Below are positions 31,955-34,536 of a DNA stretch of 34,536 nt, piece by piece (position 1 is the first letter of the stretch; each line of letters begins with the position of its first letter). Under the pieces are notes generated by a model. It searched no databases and had not been told where the DNA came from. It saw only the letters and a list, made by a program, of their open reading frames with translations. The stretch is from contig CAZDBS010000006.1 of assembly GCA_964503775.1 (NCBI GenBank), positions 1-34,536 of the forward strand, given 5' to 3'. The stretch comes from CAZDBS01 sp964503775 (GTDB taxonomy: Bacteria; Patescibacteriota; Saccharimonadia; Saccharimonadales; CAZDBS01). Position numbers and translations under genes: made by a program.

Positions 31955-33721
31955 CTACCATCCACCGCCTCCACCGCCTCCACCGCCGCCGCCTGAGAAT
32001 CCGCCGCCACCGCTAAAGCCGCTGCTTCCGGAACTACTGGGAGCGGCAAAACTAGTCCCCATGGCGTTAACGCTGCTCGTCACGCTCGACGCCAGGTAGG
32101 CGGCATTGAAGGTCGTCCAATTACCGGCGTACCAGTCTGGTGGCGTGGTATAGATGTCTTTGAATTGTTCCGCCCATTGCTTCTCGACACCTAAGATCAC
32201 CGCGAACGGCAAGAGTTTTTCAAACAACTCCACAGTACGCTTGGGTTCGTCATGGTTGGAAGCGTACTTAGCATTTGGTGCCTGTAGCATTTTGATTCGA
32301 TCTTTTTCGGCAACATTGAGATATAATTTCAAACCCTCTAGATGCTCTTTAGCCGCCACGCCTTTGCTACTCCTCTTGGCCATAACCGCACCGGCTATCA
32401 ATAAGCTGACCGCCCCGATTCCAAGTCCGAGAGACACCCAGGTATGTAGTAGCCCCGCCAAAAAGAAACATACGACACCCATGAGTATTAGCCCTCCCCC
32501 GCCACTAGATGGTTTTGTGGCGTAGTAACCTTCTGAATCAAGTCTCTCATGAACCAGCTTTTGGGCTTTGGCGACGGTTTTGTAAAACGTCTTCTTCAAC
32601 GATCCGAGTGTTATTGTCGTGCCGTTTGGAACATCCTTGAACAACCCCTCAATAATCTCTCGCTCATGCGGTAAAAGTGCCGAGTAATCATCGTTCAAAA
32701 GCTCGAAGCTGTATTTTGTCGATCTGGACAACAACGATTTTTTGGACTCTTCATGAATACGCAGGTATTTACGAACTGCCAGATCGATGATAGTAGCCGA
32801 TATGTCACGATTATCAGTCGTGAAATCCATCAGCGTACCGGCTTCAGCTGGAGTCATGCCATCGGGCTGATCATACTCAGGTACGATAACACCCCTACCT
32901 TTGGGGTCTCTCCCTTTCTTGAGCCATTTTCTCCAAGCATAGACGGGGAGGCCAATGCCGGGGATAACTACCTGGACAAGCGGCCAGACGTAGTCACGAT
33001 ACCTTTCCCAAGTGGTCGGCTCCCGAAAATATCCCTTGTCGAAACCAGCTACGAACGTTAATGTTTCACCAGCAACCAGTGTCCTAGTACTGCGCACCTC
33101 GATAGTGCTCGATGAAGTAGAAGCAATCGTGCAGTCTTGCGCAGTGCTCCCATAACTCCCAGTGAAACACTTCAGTTTATCAGGGATAAGATGAAGTCCT
33201 GTTGGGTAATGTATGGTAGCTTTGACATTTAGAAATGGCTGCTGCCACTGATCGCCGTTAACATCCCAATAGAATTCGTCCAGACCGTTTTGGTTCATGT
33301 GTATGACATTGTCCATATCGTACTGGAGTCGGTACAATTGACGTCCTGTGACTGTACGACTTGGGTCACCAATTTTGACGACTAAGTTGCCATTATTTGT
33401 ATATGTTGAGAATGGCAATTTTGTGTTTGCATTTGTGTAGACTGCAGACAAGAACTTCGTATGCAACTTTTGATCACCATATGTTTGCGGCAAAGCTCTC
33501 AAGATTCCATGATTATTGTCGCTGAAATTGACTTCAATTTCTTCAGTTGTGTACAGCCTTCCGCGCGGGGCAGAATTGTCTATCGAGTAGTCGGCATCAA
33601 AATTGGTGATAGTAAAATCATTGACTGATGCTGCAGCTCTTACTGAAAATGGCCCGCCAATCACCAATACACTGACACTAGCGACCACGAGCTGTCGCAG
33701 ATAGTTCTTGAAGTACCTCAT
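31955..33721 (-). CDS. DUF2207-family membrane protein with Gly-rich tail
   Basis: The product is 588 residues. A signal peptide (LVVASVSVLVIGGPFSVRAAA) precedes an extracellular beta-rich domain (about 30-225) with the DUF2207 opening FDADYSIDNSAPRGRLYTTE and NHGILRALP. One membrane helix follows (VWPLVQVVIPGIGLPVYAW), then a cytosolic part (PEYDQPDGMTPAEAGTLMD ... ATIIDLAVRKYL), and two close helices (GGLILMGVVCFFLAGLLHTW, LGIGAVSLLIAGAVM). The tail is a Gly/Ser/Phe run ending in eleven glycines and Trp. This is the usual architecture of the family, whose role is unknown. It begins two bases after the pheT stop, with AGGA upstream. Confidence 0.92.
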   Translation of the reverse strand: MRYFKNYLRQLVVASVSVLVIGGPFSVRAAASVNDFTITNFDADYSIDNSAPRGRLYTTEEIEVNFSDNNHGILRALPQTYGDQKLHTKFLSAVYTNANTKLPFSTYTNNGNLVVKIGDPSRTVTGRQLYRLQYDMDNVIHMNQNGLDEFYWDVNGDQWQQPFLNVKATIHYPTGLHLIPDKLKCFTGSYGSTAQDCTIASTSSSTIEVRSTRTLVAGETLTFVAGFDKGYFREPTTWERYRDYVWPLVQVVIPGIGLPVYAWRKWLKKGRDPKGRGVIVPEYDQPDGMTPAEAGTLMDFTTDNRDISATIIDLAVRKYLRIHEESKKSLLSRSTKYSFELLNDDYSALLPHEREIIEGLFKDVPNGTTITLGSLKKTFYKTVAKAQKLVHERLDSEGYYATKPSSGGGGLILMGVVCFFLAGLLHTWVSLGLGIGAVSLLIAGAVMAKRSSKGVAAKEHLEGLKLYLNVAEKDRIKMLQAPNAKYASNHDEPKRTVELFEKLLPFAVILGVEKQWAEQFKDIYTTPPDWYAGNWTTFNAAYLASSVTSSVNAMGTSFAAPSSSGSSGFSGGGGFSGGGGGGGGGGGW

Positions 33722-33723
33722 CT

Positions 33724-34536
33724 TCAGATCCTTTCTGCACCAACTACTTCTTTGGCAGCCGATGCGACATCATCAAGTAATGCATTCACTTCTTCGGCTT
33801 TCAGGGTGCGGTTATATGCACTGAGCCATAATCGGAATGTTAGATGTTTACGCTCAGTATCAGCATCGGATTGATATATGTCGACTGGGCTAATTGTCGC
33901 CAAGGTATCCTCGGGCTTACGTTTTTCAATTTCAGACGACAATACGTCGTAAACCTGGCTATAGGTAATCTCTAGAGGAACTTTGAGACTGATGTCTTGT
34001 TGAACTTTCGGAAACTTAGGTAGTGACACGTACTTGGTCTCGCCAAAATCTTTTAGTATATCGAGGGATATCTCAAAACCAGATGCAAAATTTGGCAATT
34101 TGAGAGCTTTTTTCACACTTGTTTTGAACTCACCAATCACACCCCAAACCATGTCGTCAACTATAATCACCGCTGAGCGCTTCGGCTCATACGGAGCAAC
34201 CATTTGTTGTCCCCAGGCATCATCATTCATATCAAAGCCTGATAACGGCACTAGATTGCATGCCGGCAACAATTGCGCGAGGTACTCTCGGGCTTGATAG
34301 TAAGCCGAGTCTGAGTATTTTCGGGCAGCAGTTTTATCATCGGCCGCGAAGACTAGCGCTAGGTGCAGATCCTCAGCTGGTAGATCGGTTTCGCTCTCGT
34401 CCTGCTCACCAACCATGTGAATTTTGTTTATTTCAAACATTGCAAATTCATTGTCGTCCGATCTGATCATGTCAGATTTGAGATTTAACTGTACCTTGTC
34501 GAGCAGGCTAGGCGTAAGACTAAGCCGATAGTATTG
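33724..34536 (-). CDS. pheT: Phenylalanyl-tRNA synthetase beta subunit, C-terminal part
   Basis: The frame is open to the right window edge, so the 5' part is outside. About 270 residues are visible. They include YRLSLTPSLLDKVQLNLKSD, FAMFEINKIHM and the FDX-ACB anticodon-binding domain at the end (PKFPKVQQDISLKVP ... RKHLTFRLWLSAYNRTLKAEE). The beta subunit works with PheS to charge tRNA-Phe. The spacing to the DUF2207 gene is two bases, which suggests one transcript. Confidence 0.95.
   Translation of the reverse strand, partial: QYYRLSLTPSLLDKVQLNLKSDMIRSDDNEFAMFEINKIHMVGEQDESETDLPAEDLHLALVFAADDKTAARKYSDSAYYQAREYLAQLLPACNLVPLSGFDMNDDAWGQQMVAPYEPKRSAVIIVDDMVWGVIGEFKTSVKKALKLPNFASGFEISLDILKDFGETKYVSLPKFPKVQQDISLKVPLEITYSQVYDVLSSEIEKRKPEDTLATISPVDIYQSDADTERKHLTFRLWLSAYNRTLKAEEVNALLDDVASAAKEVVGAERI

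Noticed and set aside
1..34536. CRISPR array, transposase, integrase or phage genes
   Set aside because: No regularly spaced repeats and no such protein motifs were found in any frame.

Overview
This window reads as a chromosomal contig from a small-genome bacterium of the Candidate Phyla Radiation (Patescibacteria), most likely Saccharibacteria or a close relative. The grounds are: compact gene packing with many 1-4 base junctions, a GatCAB amidotransferase operon carrying a small membrane gene between gatA and gatB, PilB beside secreted single-pass proteins, a YtxH/DUF5665-type small membrane protein operon, and a simple pentose-phosphate plus lower-glycolysis gene set with a two-gene transketolase. 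TGA is used as a normal stop, which argues against the UGA-recoded CPR lineages. The phylum call is inference from gene content.

Layout. 1-1540: C-terminally cut pilus ATPase PilB (minus). 1630-4088: SpoU-type RNA methyltransferase, LysM-like membrane protein and CAP-domain membrane protein (plus). 4126-16439: a long minus-strand block: DnaE, three small membrane proteins, GatB, a HEPN-like membrane protein, GatA, GatC, UvrB, a LOG/SLOG-fold protein and a 416-residue protein of unknown function. 16440-17624: about 1.2 kb without a credible protein gene, described below. 17725-24764: carbon metabolism (PfkB-family kinase, transaldolase, aldolase, split transketolase, ribulose-phosphate epimerase, ribose-5-phosphate isomerase B, GAPDH). 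24834-27379: an unknown gene and a short Rel (p)ppGpp enzyme. 27376-34536: pyrophosphatase, thioredoxin reductase, glutaredoxin, FKBP isomerase, ABC exporter, DUF2207 protein and the C-terminal part of PheT, all minus.

The most interesting object is at 16511-17624. A textbook sigma70-type promoter (TTGACG, 17 bases, TACTAT) starts no protein. It leads into about 1 kb of dense long-range complementarity: a 14-bp helix, an 11-bp helix, a 10-12-bp helix, an 18-bp helix with one bulge, and many small hairpins including a GAAA tetraloop. Three tRNA-shaped units sit in the middle. One is a canonical tRNA-Gly(GCC) with encoded CCA; the other two have 8-base and 6-base anticodon loops. The 3' end carries a complete type III hammerhead ribozyme (17571-17624) with every conserved core base in place. 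I interpret this as a large ornate noncoding RNA that contains tRNA-like domains and trims its own 3' end. The layout recalls the giant tRNA-associated RNAs (GOLLD/ROOL type), but I cannot assign it to a known family by eye.

Assembly caveats. There are four runs of 100 N. Three (12404, 21207, 31102) are flanked on both sides by the same 55 bases, so they are unmerged contig overlaps; deleting one copy plus the Ns (155 bases) restores the reading frames of transketolase C and the ABC exporter exactly. The fourth (17625-17724) has no such duplication and is a real gap of unknown size that removes the end of the PfkB-family gene, directly abutting the hammerhead.
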